NCBI GenBank assembly: GCA_910578075.1 | Contig: CAJTPK010000002.1 | Location: 97,532-161,531, forward strand | DNA length: 64,000 nt | From: an uncultured Muribaculaceae bacterium | GTDB lineage: Bacteria; Bacteroidota; Bacteroidia; Bacteroidales; Muribaculaceae | Direction: 5' to 3' | In this document: positions 9,444 through 18,948 of the stretch, one piece after another | How the letters are laid out: each line of letters begins with the position of its first letter | Position numbering within the stretch: position 1 is the stretch's first letter | Notes under the pieces: model-generated | Seen by the model: only the letters and a program-made list of their open reading frames with translations | Database searches by the model: none | Told to the model about the DNA's origin: nothing | Program-made: the position numbers and the translations under genes

Positions 9444-9514
9444 ATATAACTAATTGCAAGGAGTTGAATCTTAGGTATCAAACTGAAGATTCAACTCCTT
9501 TGCAATTGGTTATA
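9444..9514. repeat. Long imperfect hairpin downstream of the acyl-CoA dehydrogenase
   Basis: The arms at about 9444-9472 and 9485-9514 are reverse complements over ~28 bp with one mismatch and one single-base indel (TTGCAAGGAGTTGAATCTT against AAGATTCAACTCCTTTGCAA), with a 12-base loop. A short direct repeat, GTTTATATAAC, occurs twice just before it (9424 and 9440 regions). No U-tract follows, so it may be a transcript-stabilising 3' structure or a small palindromic element rather than a classical terminator. Confidence 0.65.
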
Positions 9515-9962
9515 TTATCGTCAGTCATACTGCTTTCAGACATTATTTAAACAAAATAATAGTAGTTAGGCGTTTTGAATTACAAAATATTTGCAATTTA
9601 TGTTGTCGTCCTGTATTGAACCTTAATAATTTGAACGCTGAACTTCTTTGTTTCACTTTATGAACGCGGAACTCACGCGGAACTATGATATTTAGGCAAG
9701 TGTCGGGAAGAAACAAAGCGGACAAATCAGGACTGAAGTCCTGATTTGTGACGCTGAACGCAGGCGGAACGATAGGCTTAAGAGTATAATCCCTGCTTTC
9801 AATTGACTCAATTAGCCGGGTCGTTCCGCCTACGTTCCGCACCGTTAAGAAAGCCGGAGGCATTCTTGACAGTTGGTTTCTCCAATGGTTCGTTGGAGTT
9901 TTTCAGTATAAAAAACATACCATTTCTTCATATACTTTATGTGTTGCTTGGGCAGCGTAGTG
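9515..9962. repeat. Noncoding hairpin cluster with GCGGAAC motifs
   Basis: No convincing gene. Seen directly: a perfect 13-bp stem with 2-base loop at 9722-9749 (ACAAATCAGGACT / AGTCCTGATTTGT); an inverted pair 9756-9772 and 9821-9837 (17 bp, one mismatch) carrying GGCGGAACGA; further CGGAAC/GAACG repeats at 9655-9690; and a terminator-like stem at 9880-9898. This could be a structured noncoding transcript or decayed repeat DNA. An open stretch of 106 codons on the minus strand is made of these repeats and is not called. Confidence 0.5.
9880..9903 (+). terminator. Terminator-like stem with U-tract
   Basis: CTCCAA (9880-9885) pairs with TTGGAG (9893-9898) and is followed by TTTTT on the plus strand. 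No plus-strand gene ends nearby apart from acd 500 bp upstream, so it would end either readthrough or an unannotated RNA from the hairpin cluster. Confidence 0.4.
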
Positions 9963-12905
9963 TTATCGGTGGATGAGTTTGACGGTGGTGTCGAGGGTCT
10001 GGATTATGTATAGACCAGGGGTGATGCCTGAAATTTCGGATTGGGTTGTCTCTTGAACAAGAGTGCCGTCGAGTGTGTAGACGCGGGTGGTCGATCCGGC
10101 GGGAGCGTTTCTGATGATTATTTTACCGGCTTCGGAGGTAATTTTGATCTTGTTAGTATCAGATGCTATATTCTCTACACCAGAATCGGAACCTCCTGTG
10201 AATTGATAATGTGCGATTGTTCCATCAGGTTTCGTGGCAAGTGTAGGATCGTCTATAGCTCCTCTCGTAGAAGCGGAGGCAATAGATCTTACGTATAAAT
10301 CATATTCCGTTTCGGTCAGCATCTCTGCATTAATAATCAGTTGACGCGATTCTCCTGATGCAAGAGTCAATTTATCGGAAGTGACTGAATTTATATTGCC
10401 GTTCTTCATATCGTATATCTGCAAATAAATCTGACCGTTAAATCCACCGGATGCGATATTTTTCACATCCAACGTAAGCTTGTTCCCATTTTGTGTCAGG
10501 TTGCAAACCTCTATCATTGGCAATCCGGCATTGCGGTCAGCATTGATAAAATGAGGTGTAGGGGTGCCAGGTAGACCTGTTGCCTTGTCAATATAATCCC
10601 AGGATTTTGGAAGTATGTCGCGTTCACCATCCGGTGTCAGGTATCTCAGATAGAAAATATATTCCCCTTCGAGAGGATATAGATTCCCCGGAAGATTTGT
10701 TGAATATGCCGAGAAATATTTTGTCGGGTCAAATGCAAACGAGGAAATCATGATCTCCTCAGCGTCAGGATTATCTGCCTCTTTCGCGAATAGCATCATG
10801 TTTACCGGATTATAGTTGTTGTTTGACGGAGCAAAACCCTTATAGTTCGCGTTAATTCTCACTGCTATATTGTCTTTCCAGGTCTTATGATAGTCCTGTC
10901 CATAATGCCAGTTTGAGAGCATGAGCGTTCCTGTCATGTCATATTGTAAAATCGGATAATCCACAGCCGTAGCGACTTCTATATATATCGGTTCGGGAAA
11001 TATCACACGCGGATCAGTGTTCAATGAATTGGATGCAAGCACGTCAATCCGATACCGTCCCGCCGGCATAGTGAAGTTATTCTCAGTATTTAGCGGGGGA
11101 AGAATCTCTACCACACATTCATAGTCAAGACCTGAATAGTTATGGTTATAGAGAGTTATCCTGTTTTGTGTGTTATATTTTTTACCGGTCTCAATATTGG
11201 TGAAACACAGATCGGCTGAACTTATGTCACTTGTTCCTATCGAAGACAGAAGGGAGGTTGTATTTACGTGTGCGAAGAAGGGTGCCTTGGCGATGACATC
11301 AGTCAGCGGTGTGAAAGAATTGAACGACAGATATGCCGTCTCGTCATTTCCACAGCCTTTCCCTTCAGGATAATCCTTATATCCATATCCCGTGATTGAT
11401 CCGGCAGATATTGTGAAATACGGCCGCATTGGTACCTGTGTGGCTGTTACTTCTGAATCGGTATCCATGTCGACAGTCTGTACCATCATCTCATATTCGC
11501 CATCCTCCAGATCATAGGTGGTATCGAGCCTCATGTTCCATCTCATATCTGTCCATGAGGGGAAGCATGCCCCTATAGCGGCGGATCCCAAAATATAATC
11601 TTGAGAAGGCGTGCCGATCTTGCGAAGAATTAGTCTTCTGCCGTATTTTGATTCGTCATAACTATTGGTAGTAACTGCACGTACGGCTCCTTCGATAGCT
11701 GTATTGCTATTGTAAGCAATTAGGTTTGTTGATGCTGTTGCGATATATTTCTCCTGATATTTCTCACCGTTTCTGCGAGGTTCGATGTCGCATATCATCA
11801 ATTGTTTTTGATAATAACCATCATCGTTGTCTGCGAAAATTTCGGGATGGCAGAAAGTGATGTCATAATAACCGTCAGCCTGTCCGTCCCATCCCCAGTT
11901 GACGTGAACGTAATTTTCGGAGTCGATTCCATCGAGAACAAAAATGTGGGCTGAATATGTGGAATTACTTACTCCGGTTCCGGTGTAAAGTATCGGTTTA
12001 CCGGCAGATAGATTCTCCTGAATCTTCCGCATCCAATACCCTGTCGGGAGGCCATCGCGGTACAGGTAATTGGCATTAATATTGAAAAATTTGTCAAGAG
12101 CCACTACCGGCCATTGACCGGAAGATTTATCAACGCTCCATTTTGTCATACATGCCGCTCCAGTATAATACATCATTTCGGCAACAGCATTTGCCTGGGA
12201 TTGAGAGTACTTACCCTCAGCGTAGACATTGAGCATATTGGCGTAATCAAATTTACATTTGCTGAAATTCACACTGACTTCCTCCTGCGATCGCTCGTCA
12301 GCGTATTCAATTGTGAAATCATTGAAATTGTCAGCCATGTAATAGTGTAGCACTTGTCCTAAAGCCACTGCGTCGCACCCGGTAACCGAGCGGTATCCCT
12401 GGTACAGCGGGCATTTGCTGTTGAAAGGTTCTCCCTGTCCCCATTTGGTCCTGATGAATGGTTCGACAGGATTGATTGTAGGTATAGGGTAGGTTGGAGA
12501 GTCTTGTCCTGTAGGTCGGATTGCTCTTGTCGCCTTTCCACCTGATGCCGCCTCCTTATACCTGGCTATAAATTCAGCCGCAGCAGGTGGCAGAGACGCC
12601 ACATCGATCGTGTCGGAGATGCTGTAGCCGACCATCGGCGAATCATCCGATGAACCGGCATACAGCACAAATCCGGCGTGATTACCGGTAATCATATTGA
12701 TGGCAGTTATTCCCCCTGAGAGTGTTCGGGCGTTAATACGGGAAGCCTTTTTCAATTCTGAAGAAATGGCTTTTCTTTTTGCTGAAGAGTTCCAGCGGCT
12801 GCTGAGAAAATCTTGTGCCCGGTCTTTTAATGAATTTTCTGCATAGGACGGTATTGACAAGGCAACACACGCCGACAGGAGGGCAATGGCAGGTAATTTT
12901 TGCAT
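9963..12905 (-). CDS. Secreted C10 family (streptopain-like) cysteine peptidase with Por-type C-terminal tail
   Basis: 980 residues. Signal peptide at 1-22, then a prodomain resembling the Spi inhibitor region, then a C10 papain-fold catalytic domain: catalytic Cys177 in TGCDAVALGQVLHYY and His320 in SAHIFVLDGID, followed by the conserved VHVNWGWDGQADGYYDI segment. Residues ~390-900 are beta-rich repeats without a named family visible. The last ~75 residues (AGKIIIRNAPAGSTTRVYTLDGTLV...GLYIIQT) resemble type IX secretion sorting domains, so cell-surface or extracellular location is likely. Single gene beside a two-component system on the same strand. Confidence 0.88.
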   Translation of the reverse strand: MQKLPAIALLSACVALSIPSYAENSLKDRAQDFLSSRWNSSAKRKAISSELKKASRINARTLSGGITAINMITGNHAGFVLYAGSSDDSPMVGYSISDTIDVASLPPAAAEFIARYKEAASGGKATRAIRPTGQDSPTYPIPTINPVEPFIRTKWGQGEPFNSKCPLYQGYRSVTGCDAVALGQVLHYYMADNFNDFTIEYADERSQEEVSVNFSKCKFDYANMLNVYAEGKYSQSQANAVAEMMYYTGAACMTKWSVDKSSGQWPVVALDKFFNINANYLYRDGLPTGYWMRKIQENLSAGKPILYTGTGVSNSTYSAHIFVLDGIDSENYVHVNWGWDGQADGYYDITFCHPEIFADNDDGYYQKQLMICDIEPRRNGEKYQEKYIATASTNLIAYNSNTAIEGAVRAVTTNSYDESKYGRRLILRKIGTPSQDYILGSAAIGACFPSWTDMRWNMRLDTTYDLEDGEYEMMVQTVDMDTDSEVTATQVPMRPYFTISAGSITGYGYKDYPEGKGCGNDETAYLSFNSFTPLTDVIAKAPFFAHVNTTSLLSSIGTSDISSADLCFTNIETGKKYNTQNRITLYNHNYSGLDYECVVEILPPLNTENNFTMPAGRYRIDVLASNSLNTDPRVIFPEPIYIEVATAVDYPILQYDMTGTLMLSNWHYGQDYHKTWKDNIAVRINANYKGFAPSNNNYNPVNMMLFAKEADNPDAEEIMISSFAFDPTKYFSAYSTNLPGNLYPLEGEYIFYLRYLTPDGERDILPKSWDYIDKATGLPGTPTPHFINADRNAGLPMIEVCNLTQNGNKLTLDVKNIASGGFNGQIYLQIYDMKNGNINSVTSDKLTLASGESRQLIINAEMLTETEYDLYVRSIASASTRGAIDDPTLATKPDGTIAHYQFTGGSDSGVENIASDTNKIKITSEAGKIIIRNAPAGSTTRVYTLDGTLVQETTQSEISGITPGLYIIQTLDTTVKLIHR

Positions 12906-12963
12906 AGAGTATCGTTGTTTGATGTTATTTTATGACGGCTCTTGGTGGAGTACGGCTATGTTG

Positions 12964-13602
12964 TCATCGATTTGCCGTAAGCAGCCCTTCACTGACAGCG
13001 TTCATTATAAGCTCTGCCACATTGCGGGCCTCAAGTTTTGAGAGAAGATGACGACGATGGGAGTCAACGGTGTTGACGCTTATGCCTAAGAAGCGTGCTA
13101 TATCCTCTGTCGATTTTCCGGCGGCGAGAAGTTTCAATACTTCCATTTCCTTGGGAGTGGGTGGATTATAGCCTTCGATTATTCTGACAATGGCACGCGC
13201 TTTTCGACAATAGTACATTCCGTTGTCAATCACTCCTCTCACAGCAGCCTTTATTTCATCGGCATTTACAGATTTGAAGAGAATTCCCTCTACTTCTGCT
13301 TTGATGTAATCGCGTACATACCAAAGTTCTTCATGGATAGTATTAACTATAATTCTGACCTCAGGATGCTCTGCCCTGATAATCTTCAGCATTCCCAGCC
13401 CGTTGATATCGGGCATTTCGATATCGAGAATACATAAGTCGTAAGGATTACGTCCCATCATTTCCAAAGCCACGCATCCTCGTGTGGCAGTATCAATGAC
13501 AATGTCGTAATCTGTCAAAGCATCCTTTACAATCATGGCGAGACCTCTGACCACCACATCATGATCATCAACAATAAGAATCCTAAGAGTTTTCTTGCAC
13601 AT
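12964..13602 (-). CDS. NarL/LuxR-family response regulator
   Basis: 212 residues. Receiver domain at 1-~125 with acidic pocket VDDHD (11-15), phospho-acceptor Asp60 in CILDIEMPDINGLG and a switch Thr/Lys region; LuxR-type helix-turn-helix at ~148-205 (PTPKEMEVLKLLAAGKSTEDIARFLGIS, SHRRHLLSKL). The partner is the kinase 139 bp upstream on the same strand. The C10 peptidase just downstream (58 bp) is a possible target but no binding site was identified. Confidence 0.93.
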   Translation of the reverse strand: MCKKTLRILIVDDHDVVVRGLAMIVKDALTDYDIVIDTATRGCVALEMMGRNPYDLCILDIEMPDINGLGMLKIIRAEHPEVRIIVNTIHEELWYVRDYIKAEVEGILFKSVNADEIKAAVRGVIDNGMYYCRKARAIVRIIEGYNPPTPKEMEVLKLLAAGKSTEDIARFLGISVNTVDSHRRHLLSKLEARNVAELIMNAVSEGLLTANR

Positions 13603-13741
13603 CAGCGGAATAATTTTAATATCCGACCCCTAAAGCGGAATTTTATGAGACGGACAGTTATCTCGGCAATTATTTTGCAAATTAAATTAATTCCGAAGAT
13701 TATTCTCTCATGGTTTTTCGTGATATATAGTGCTATAATCG

Positions 13742-15502
13742 CTATTTTACTGTTATTTTTAATATATTTTTTTCATTTTTTCTTTCAAACATTATCTCAG
13801 CTTTAATAGAAGCCGCCCTTTTATGTATTGTCTGCAGTCCTATGCCTGTTGAAGAACCGGAGGTGTATTCTTCTCCGTTATCTGTTATTTCCAGCATGTC
13901 GCTGTCGAGTTTGATTTCGATGGTATCTGCTGTCGAATGCCTTAAAATGTTCTGCACCCATTCCTGTACGATTCTGTATATTTGGAATGCAGCCTCCGGA
14001 TTGTCGGTGACATCACCATTGCCATTTATGGCGACAACTCCGTTACTTCCGGATGCGTAGCTATCGAGCAGCTGTCTCAATGTCAATCCCTCCATTCTGG
14101 GGGGCATCAATGTATGGGAAATTGTCCTTATGTCTGTGCGTACATTTTCAATCAACGATGTGATCTCCGTTTTGTCCGCGGATTTGGATTGAAGCAACAG
14201 TCCTATGCCTGTCAGATCGCTGCATATGCCATCGTGAAGCTCTGCCGCTACTCTGGCCCGTTCATTGTCAATGGCATTGAGCTGGTCGCGCATAGCTTTG
14301 ATCTGTAGATCTCGCTTTATCTTGTTATGCCGGATTATCATGAATGCGATGATACCGCCAATAATAAAGAATGCCAGTCCTGAGATGATTACAATCCAAA
14401 GTCTCTGACGGTTTTTATCAGCTTCAAGGCGGGAGATCTTTAATTCGCGTGTCGCTGTGTCATATTTTACGTCGAACTCGCTGAGCTGTCTGTCGATATC
14501 CGCACCATGAAGGCTGTCGGAGATAGCGATGGAACGTTCGTATGCCTCCTCCATTTTATCAATTTCTCCGAGTCCCTTGTAGTTTCTTGCCATTCTCTGG
14601 TACAGCTTGTCAAACGGCATATAGGTGCCGGCTCCTTTCATGGAAAGGATTTTGTTTTGTATGTCAAGGCTTTCTTTATATCTTTTATCCTCAGTCAACA
14701 CTACATAACTCTCCTCGAGAAATCCAAGTGCCTCGACCGAACCCTCCGGCACCTGCGGTAAAATCTCTTTTCCCTTCTTGATGTAATAATCCACAGAATC
14801 CTTGCGGCCTTCCTTATGATGCATGTCAATGATGGATGCGTATGTCTTAAGGATATAGCGTGGCAAACGATGCTTCTCAGCTATGGCTACCATTTCCCTT
14901 TCGATTGCGAGACCATCAGCATTGTCACCATTGAGAGACAGTACAATTCCCAGTGTCTGCCCGGCGTACATTATTGCTTCAATGTCTCCGCTCTTTTTAG
15001 CTGAATCGAAGGCTTGGCGGGCATACTTGATTGATTCAGGGAGGAGACCGTTGTTTGCATAAAGAACGGCGATTGAAGTCAGCAGGTATGATTTTTCGGA
15101 AGGTGCGTCAAGCTGTGACAATATTGTGAGAGCCTGATTGTAAAGGGTCAGGGCTTGCTTAGTATCTCCTGAGATTCTGTAGCATACCCCCATGTCGGAT
15201 AATGCGCTTGCCCATGTCAACGAATCTTTAGCCTCCCGGGCCAGTTTCGCAGAGTTCCCGAATTCTGATATGGCCGCTTCTGTTTCCCCCTGTGCGAAAT
15301 ACGCATTGCCGAGGGTGTGGGCGAGTATTCCCTGTTGCTTAAGATTCGGATTGCGTATTTTCAGCGAGTCACACAGTAACACGGCATGTGCCGGATCAGT
15401 CTCTATGAGCTTATTGGCGCGTTCAATATCTATGTCGATATCTGCTGCAAGGAGAGAGAACGACAGGCAAATCTGCAAGAGCAGGGAGGCAAATTTTTTC
15501 AT
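13742..15502 (-). CDS. TPR-sensor histidine kinase (HisKA_3 type)
   Basis: 586 residues. Signal-like N-terminus (1-20), about seven TPR-like helix pairs at ~25-340 exposed to the periplasm, one transmembrane helix at ~369-390, a coiled linker, the HisKA_3 dimerisation helix with phospho-acceptor His423 in RVAAELHDGICSDL, and a C-terminal HATPase with IVQEWVQNILRHS (N box), ITDNGEEY and GIGLQTIHKRA. This is the NarX/DesK-like class that pairs with NarL regulators, and the regulator lies directly downstream. The signal sensed is unknown. Confidence 0.92.
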   Translation of the reverse strand: MKKFASLLLQICLSFSLLAADIDIDIERANKLIETDPAHAVLLCDSLKIRNPNLKQQGILAHTLGNAYFAQGETEAAISEFGNSAKLAREAKDSLTWASALSDMGVCYRISGDTKQALTLYNQALTILSQLDAPSEKSYLLTSIAVLYANNGLLPESIKYARQAFDSAKKSGDIEAIMYAGQTLGIVLSLNGDNADGLAIEREMVAIAEKHRLPRYILKTYASIIDMHHKEGRKDSVDYYIKKGKEILPQVPEGSVEALGFLEESYVVLTEDKRYKESLDIQNKILSMKGAGTYMPFDKLYQRMARNYKGLGEIDKMEEAYERSIAISDSLHGADIDRQLSEFDVKYDTATRELKISRLEADKNRQRLWIVIISGLAFFIIGGIIAFMIIRHNKIKRDLQIKAMRDQLNAIDNERARVAAELHDGICSDLTGIGLLLQSKSADKTEITSLIENVRTDIRTISHTLMPPRMEGLTLRQLLDSYASGSNGVVAINGNGDVTDNPEAAFQIYRIVQEWVQNILRHSTADTIEIKLDSDMLEITDNGEEYTSGSSTGIGLQTIHKRAASIKAEIMFERKNEKNILKITVK

Positions 15503-15507
15503 GACAG

Positions 15508-16152
15508 TCAGAGTGCCTTTAACGAGGAAATGGCTTGTTGAGGGTTGTCGGAGCCGAATACATAGCTGCCGGCGACGAGGATGTCAGCACCTGCTTCTGC
15601 GAGGTTGGGAGCGGTCTTTGCATTAACACCTCCGTCAATCTCGATAAGCGCGCGGGAGCCGGACTCTGATATCAGTTTGCGGAGCTGACGCACTTTTTCA
15701 GGGGTGTGAGGTATGAATTTCTGTCCTCCGAAGCCAGGTTCAACCGACATCAGCAGTACCATATCCAGATCGGAGATGATGTCTGTCAGCGTGCTGACCG
15801 GTGTGGCGGGGCATAGAGTAACACCCGCTTTCATCCCTGCCTCATGGATATGCGAGATGGTGCTGTAGAGGTGTAAGCAAGCTTCCTGATGAATGTTCAT
15901 CATGTCCGCTCCTATGTCGCGCACCTGTGAGATCCATTTCTCCGGTTCTACAATCATGAGATGCACATCAAGCGGCTTACGGCAGATTTCCGATACCTGC
16001 TTAAGTACCGGAAAACCGAACGATATATTAGGCACAAAGACACCATCCATGACATCAAGATGAAGCATGTCGGCATCGGAATTGTTGATCATCTCTATGT
16101 CTTTGCCGAGATTTGTGAAGTCTGCGGCGAGCATTGACGGGGAAACGAGCAT
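15508..16152 (-). CDS. rpe: Ribulose-phosphate 3-epimerase
   Basis: 214 residues, full length. TIM-barrel enzyme interconverting ribulose 5-phosphate and xylulose 5-phosphate in the pentose phosphate pathway. Family motifs: SPSMLAADFTNLGKDI at the N-terminus, LHLDVMDGVFVPNISFG, DVHLMIVEPE, MSVEPGFGGQKFI, and EIDGGVNAKTAPNLAEAGADILVAGSYVFG. Ends 5 bp before the start region of the kinase gene and begins 32 bp from the ligA stop, so it may be part of the same long minus-strand transcript. Confidence 0.96.
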   Translation of the reverse strand: MLVSPSMLAADFTNLGKDIEMINNSDADMLHLDVMDGVFVPNISFGFPVLKQVSEICRKPLDVHLMIVEPEKWISQVRDIGADMMNIHQEACLHLYSTISHIHEAGMKAGVTLCPATPVSTLTDIISDLDMVLLMSVEPGFGGQKFIPHTPEKVRQLRKLISESGSRALIEIDGGVNAKTAPNLAEAGADILVAGSYVFGSDNPQQAISSLKAL

Positions 16153-16184
16153 TGTTTTAAGTATTAGGTGTTAGGTATTAGTGA

Positions 16185-18194
16185 TCAGGTATTGGGTGTT
16201 AGCATCGCGAGGAATTCCTCTTCGCTGACAAGCGGAATTCCAAGCTGTGTGCATTTCTCTCGTTTGGAGGGTCCCATGTTGTCTCCTGCGAGGACAAATG
16301 TTGTTTTCTTTGATATGCTTCCGGCGTTTTTTCCTCCCTGGCTTACGATTATATCTTTATATTCATCCCTGCTATGCCGAGCGAATGTTCCAGATATAAC
16401 TATGGTTTTACCTTCGAGAGCGTTTCCAGCAGGTTTCATTTTGTCTTCATCAATCTGCATCCGGACTCCTGCCTGTGTGAGTCGGGAAATATTGTCGACG
16501 TTAACGGGCTCACGCAGGAAATCGTAGATATTTTTTGCAATGATCGGTCCTATGTCAGGAATAGAAGCAAGCTGCAACTCATCCATCTGCAACATGTTTT
16601 CCATGCTGACAACCGACCGTGCCAATCGTTTAGCCGTGGTTTCTCCAACGTTTGGGATTGACAGCGCGTAGATGACTCTCTCGAACGGTACGGATTTTGA
16701 ATCCTCGATTCCCTTGATGATTCTTCGGGCAGTCTTTTCTCCGATCCGGGCGAGTCCTGTCAGCTTCTCTTCATTAAGATTGTATATGTCACTGATATTC
16801 TTCACCAGTCCGCAGGAATATAGCAGTTCGGCAGTTTCCTCACCGATTCCGTCAATATCCATCATGCGTCGGGCGCAGAAATGCTCGATGCGTCCGGTTA
16901 TCTGCGGTCGGCAACCGTATTTATTAGGACAGCACCATGCTGCCTCTCCGAATATACGTTGCAGCGGAGTGCCGCATTCCTGACAAACCCTTACAAATTC
17001 TATCTTAGGGGCACCTTCCTTACGTTTATCTTTGTCGACACCGGTGATCTGAGGAATTATCTCTCCCGCTTTTTCCACATAAAGATGATCGCCCTCATGG
17101 ATGTCGAGTTCCTGCATTATGTCATCGTTGTGCAAAGAGGCTCGTTTTACAATGGTACCGGAAAGAAGCACCGGTTCCAGGTTTGCCACAGGGGTGACTA
17201 TGCCCATGCGTCCGGTTTCGAAAGAAACGAACCGCAATGGGGTGCAAGCTCTTTCCGGGTTGAATTTGAAAGCCACCGCCCATCTCGGTGATTTCGCGGT
17301 GTATCCAAGATTCAACTGTTGTCTCATTGAATTAACTTTGAAGACAAGGCCGTCAGTGGCTACGGGCAGCTCCTTGCGGTGCTCATCCCAGTATGCGATA
17401 TAATCATCCACATCCTTTAAGGTATGGAGTCTCGCCATTGCCTTTGATATCTTGAATCCCCAGTGTTCAGCCGCCAGCATATTGTCATAATGGTTGTCAG
17501 CGGGTAGATTGTCACCGAGCAGATAATAGAATCTTGCATCAAGATGGCGTCGCGCCACCTCCTTCGGGTCTTGCATCTTCAATGTTCCCGAAGCAGCGTT
17601 ACGCGGATTCGCGAACAATGGTTCTTCATTATATGCACGCTCCGCATTCAATTTCTCAAATACCTCCCAAGGCATCAGTATCTCTCCACGGATTTCAAAT
17701 TCCTCGGGCCAGTCGCCTGGAAGAAGTTGCAGAGGGATACTCCGGATAGTCCGCACGTTGGCAGTGACGTCATCGCCTTGCGTTCCGTCACCTCGTGTCA
17801 CAGCCTGCACCAGTCTGCCGTTACGGTATGTGAGGGATATCGAAGTTCCATCAAATTTCATTTCACCGACGATGTTGAAATCTTCACCTTCAAGAGCTTT
17901 ATCCATGCGGTTGAACCAATCGTCAACCTCTTCAATGGAATATGTGTTTGAAAGCGACATCATCGGTCGGGCATGAACCACATGCTCAAATCCTTTTGTA
18001 AGGTCAGACCCGACACGTTGGGTAGGAGAATCGGGGTCAGTAAGCTCAGGATGCTCTTTCTCCAAGGTCTCCAGCTCTTTGAGCAGCATGTCGAAATCCT
18101 TGTCGGATATCTGAGGGGAATTCAGAACATAATAGTTGTGATTATGTCTGTTTATTTCCTCACGGAGTTGTCTGATTCTATCTTCCGGGTTCAT
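16185..18194 (-). CDS. ligA: NAD-dependent DNA ligase
   Basis: 669 residues, full length. Seals nicks in DNA during replication and repair using NAD+. The adenylated lysine is K113 in EMKFDGTSISL, preceded by the Ia domain (HNHNYYVLNSPQISDKDFD). OB fold, a four-Cys zinc finger (CQECGTPL...WCCPNKYGC, ~405-430), helix-hairpin-helix repeats (LTGLARIGEKTARRI, SIPNVGETTAKRLA, ASIPDIGPIIAKNI) and a C-terminal BRCT domain (GKTIVISGTF...) follow in the expected order. truA lies 4 bp upstream of its start. Confidence 0.97.
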   Translation of the reverse strand: MNPEDRIRQLREEINRHNHNYYVLNSPQISDKDFDMLLKELETLEKEHPELTDPDSPTQRVGSDLTKGFEHVVHARPMMSLSNTYSIEEVDDWFNRMDKALEGEDFNIVGEMKFDGTSISLTYRNGRLVQAVTRGDGTQGDDVTANVRTIRSIPLQLLPGDWPEEFEIRGEILMPWEVFEKLNAERAYNEEPLFANPRNAASGTLKMQDPKEVARRHLDARFYYLLGDNLPADNHYDNMLAAEHWGFKISKAMARLHTLKDVDDYIAYWDEHRKELPVATDGLVFKVNSMRQQLNLGYTAKSPRWAVAFKFNPERACTPLRFVSFETGRMGIVTPVANLEPVLLSGTIVKRASLHNDDIMQELDIHEGDHLYVEKAGEIIPQITGVDKDKRKEGAPKIEFVRVCQECGTPLQRIFGEAAWCCPNKYGCRPQITGRIEHFCARRMMDIDGIGEETAELLYSCGLVKNISDIYNLNEEKLTGLARIGEKTARRIIKGIEDSKSVPFERVIYALSIPNVGETTAKRLARSVVSMENMLQMDELQLASIPDIGPIIAKNIYDFLREPVNVDNISRLTQAGVRMQIDEDKMKPAGNALEGKTIVISGTFARHSRDEYKDIIVSQGGKNAGSISKKTTFVLAGDNMGPSKREKCTQLGIPLVSEEEFLAMLTPNT

Positions 18195-18198
18195 AATA

Positions 18199-18948
18199 TC
18201 ATATATAAGGGTATTTTATGTCCCACAGGAACAGTGCCTGCGGTGGCATTGAGGTTCCTGCCGAGCATCTGTCATGAGCTTCTATAACGTCCCTGAAACC
18301 ATCTATGGTCAATTTTCCGCGTCCCACATCCACCAGTGTCCCGACAACTGCCCTTACCATGTTTCTTAGGAATCTGTCGGCACGTATGGTGAATACAATT
18401 CCGTCAACACCATAGATATTTTCCCATTTCTCCCATCTCGCTTCCCTCAGGTCGCAGATATTTGTCTTAGCGTCTGAATGTAGCTTGGCAAAAGATGTGA
18501 AATCTTTTGTTTGGGTGAGAAGAGCAGCCGCATCATTCATGGCAGACACATCGAGAGAAGATGGTGAATGCCATGATACGGGAGCGAGGAACGGTGATTT
18601 CTCAAATGTGACGAAATATTTATATTCCCTCTCAGTGGCATCAAACCGGGCATGTGCATCTTTGTGCACATTAATTACCTCCTGCACAGAAATATCGCGT
18701 CCGCAGAGACGGTTCATCGATAGAATAAACTTCCCTTTGTCTGCGATAATGCCGGAGTCAAAATGGGCATACATGACACGGGCATTGACGCCTGTGTCTG
18801 TGCGCCCGGCTCCGGTCACAGCCACGCGGTCACGTAGTATTGTAGACAGAGCCTCCTCGACAGTTGACTGAACGCTCACCGCATTTGGCTGAGATTGCCA
18901 TCCGTGGAAAGAGGCTCCGTTATATGCCAGTTTGAGAAAATATCGCAT
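18199..18948 (-). CDS. truA: tRNA pseudouridine(38-40) synthase
   Basis: 249 residues. Converts U38-U40 in the anticodon arm of tRNAs to pseudouridine. The catalytic aspartate is in GAGRTDTGVNA (~52), followed by the FDATEREYKYF and FLRNMVRAVVGTLVDVGRGK motifs. The start codon overlaps the speA stop by 1 base, and ligA begins 4 bp after its stop, so speA-truA-ligA look like one transcription unit. Confidence 0.96.
   Translation of the reverse strand: MRYFLKLAYNGASFHGWQSQPNAVSVQSTVEEALSTILRDRVAVTGAGRTDTGVNARVMYAHFDSGIIADKGKFILSMNRLCGRDISVQEVINVHKDAHARFDATEREYKYFVTFEKSPFLAPVSWHSPSSLDVSAMNDAAALLTQTKDFTSFAKLHSDAKTNICDLREARWEKWENIYGVDGIVFTIRADRFLRNMVRAVVGTLVDVGRGKLTIDGFRDVIEAHDRCSAGTSMPPQALFLWDIKYPYI

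Noticed and set aside
9543..9863. 106-codon minus-strand open frame
   Set aside because: Made up of the inverted GCGGAAC repeats; no family pattern, and better explained as structured noncoding DNA.
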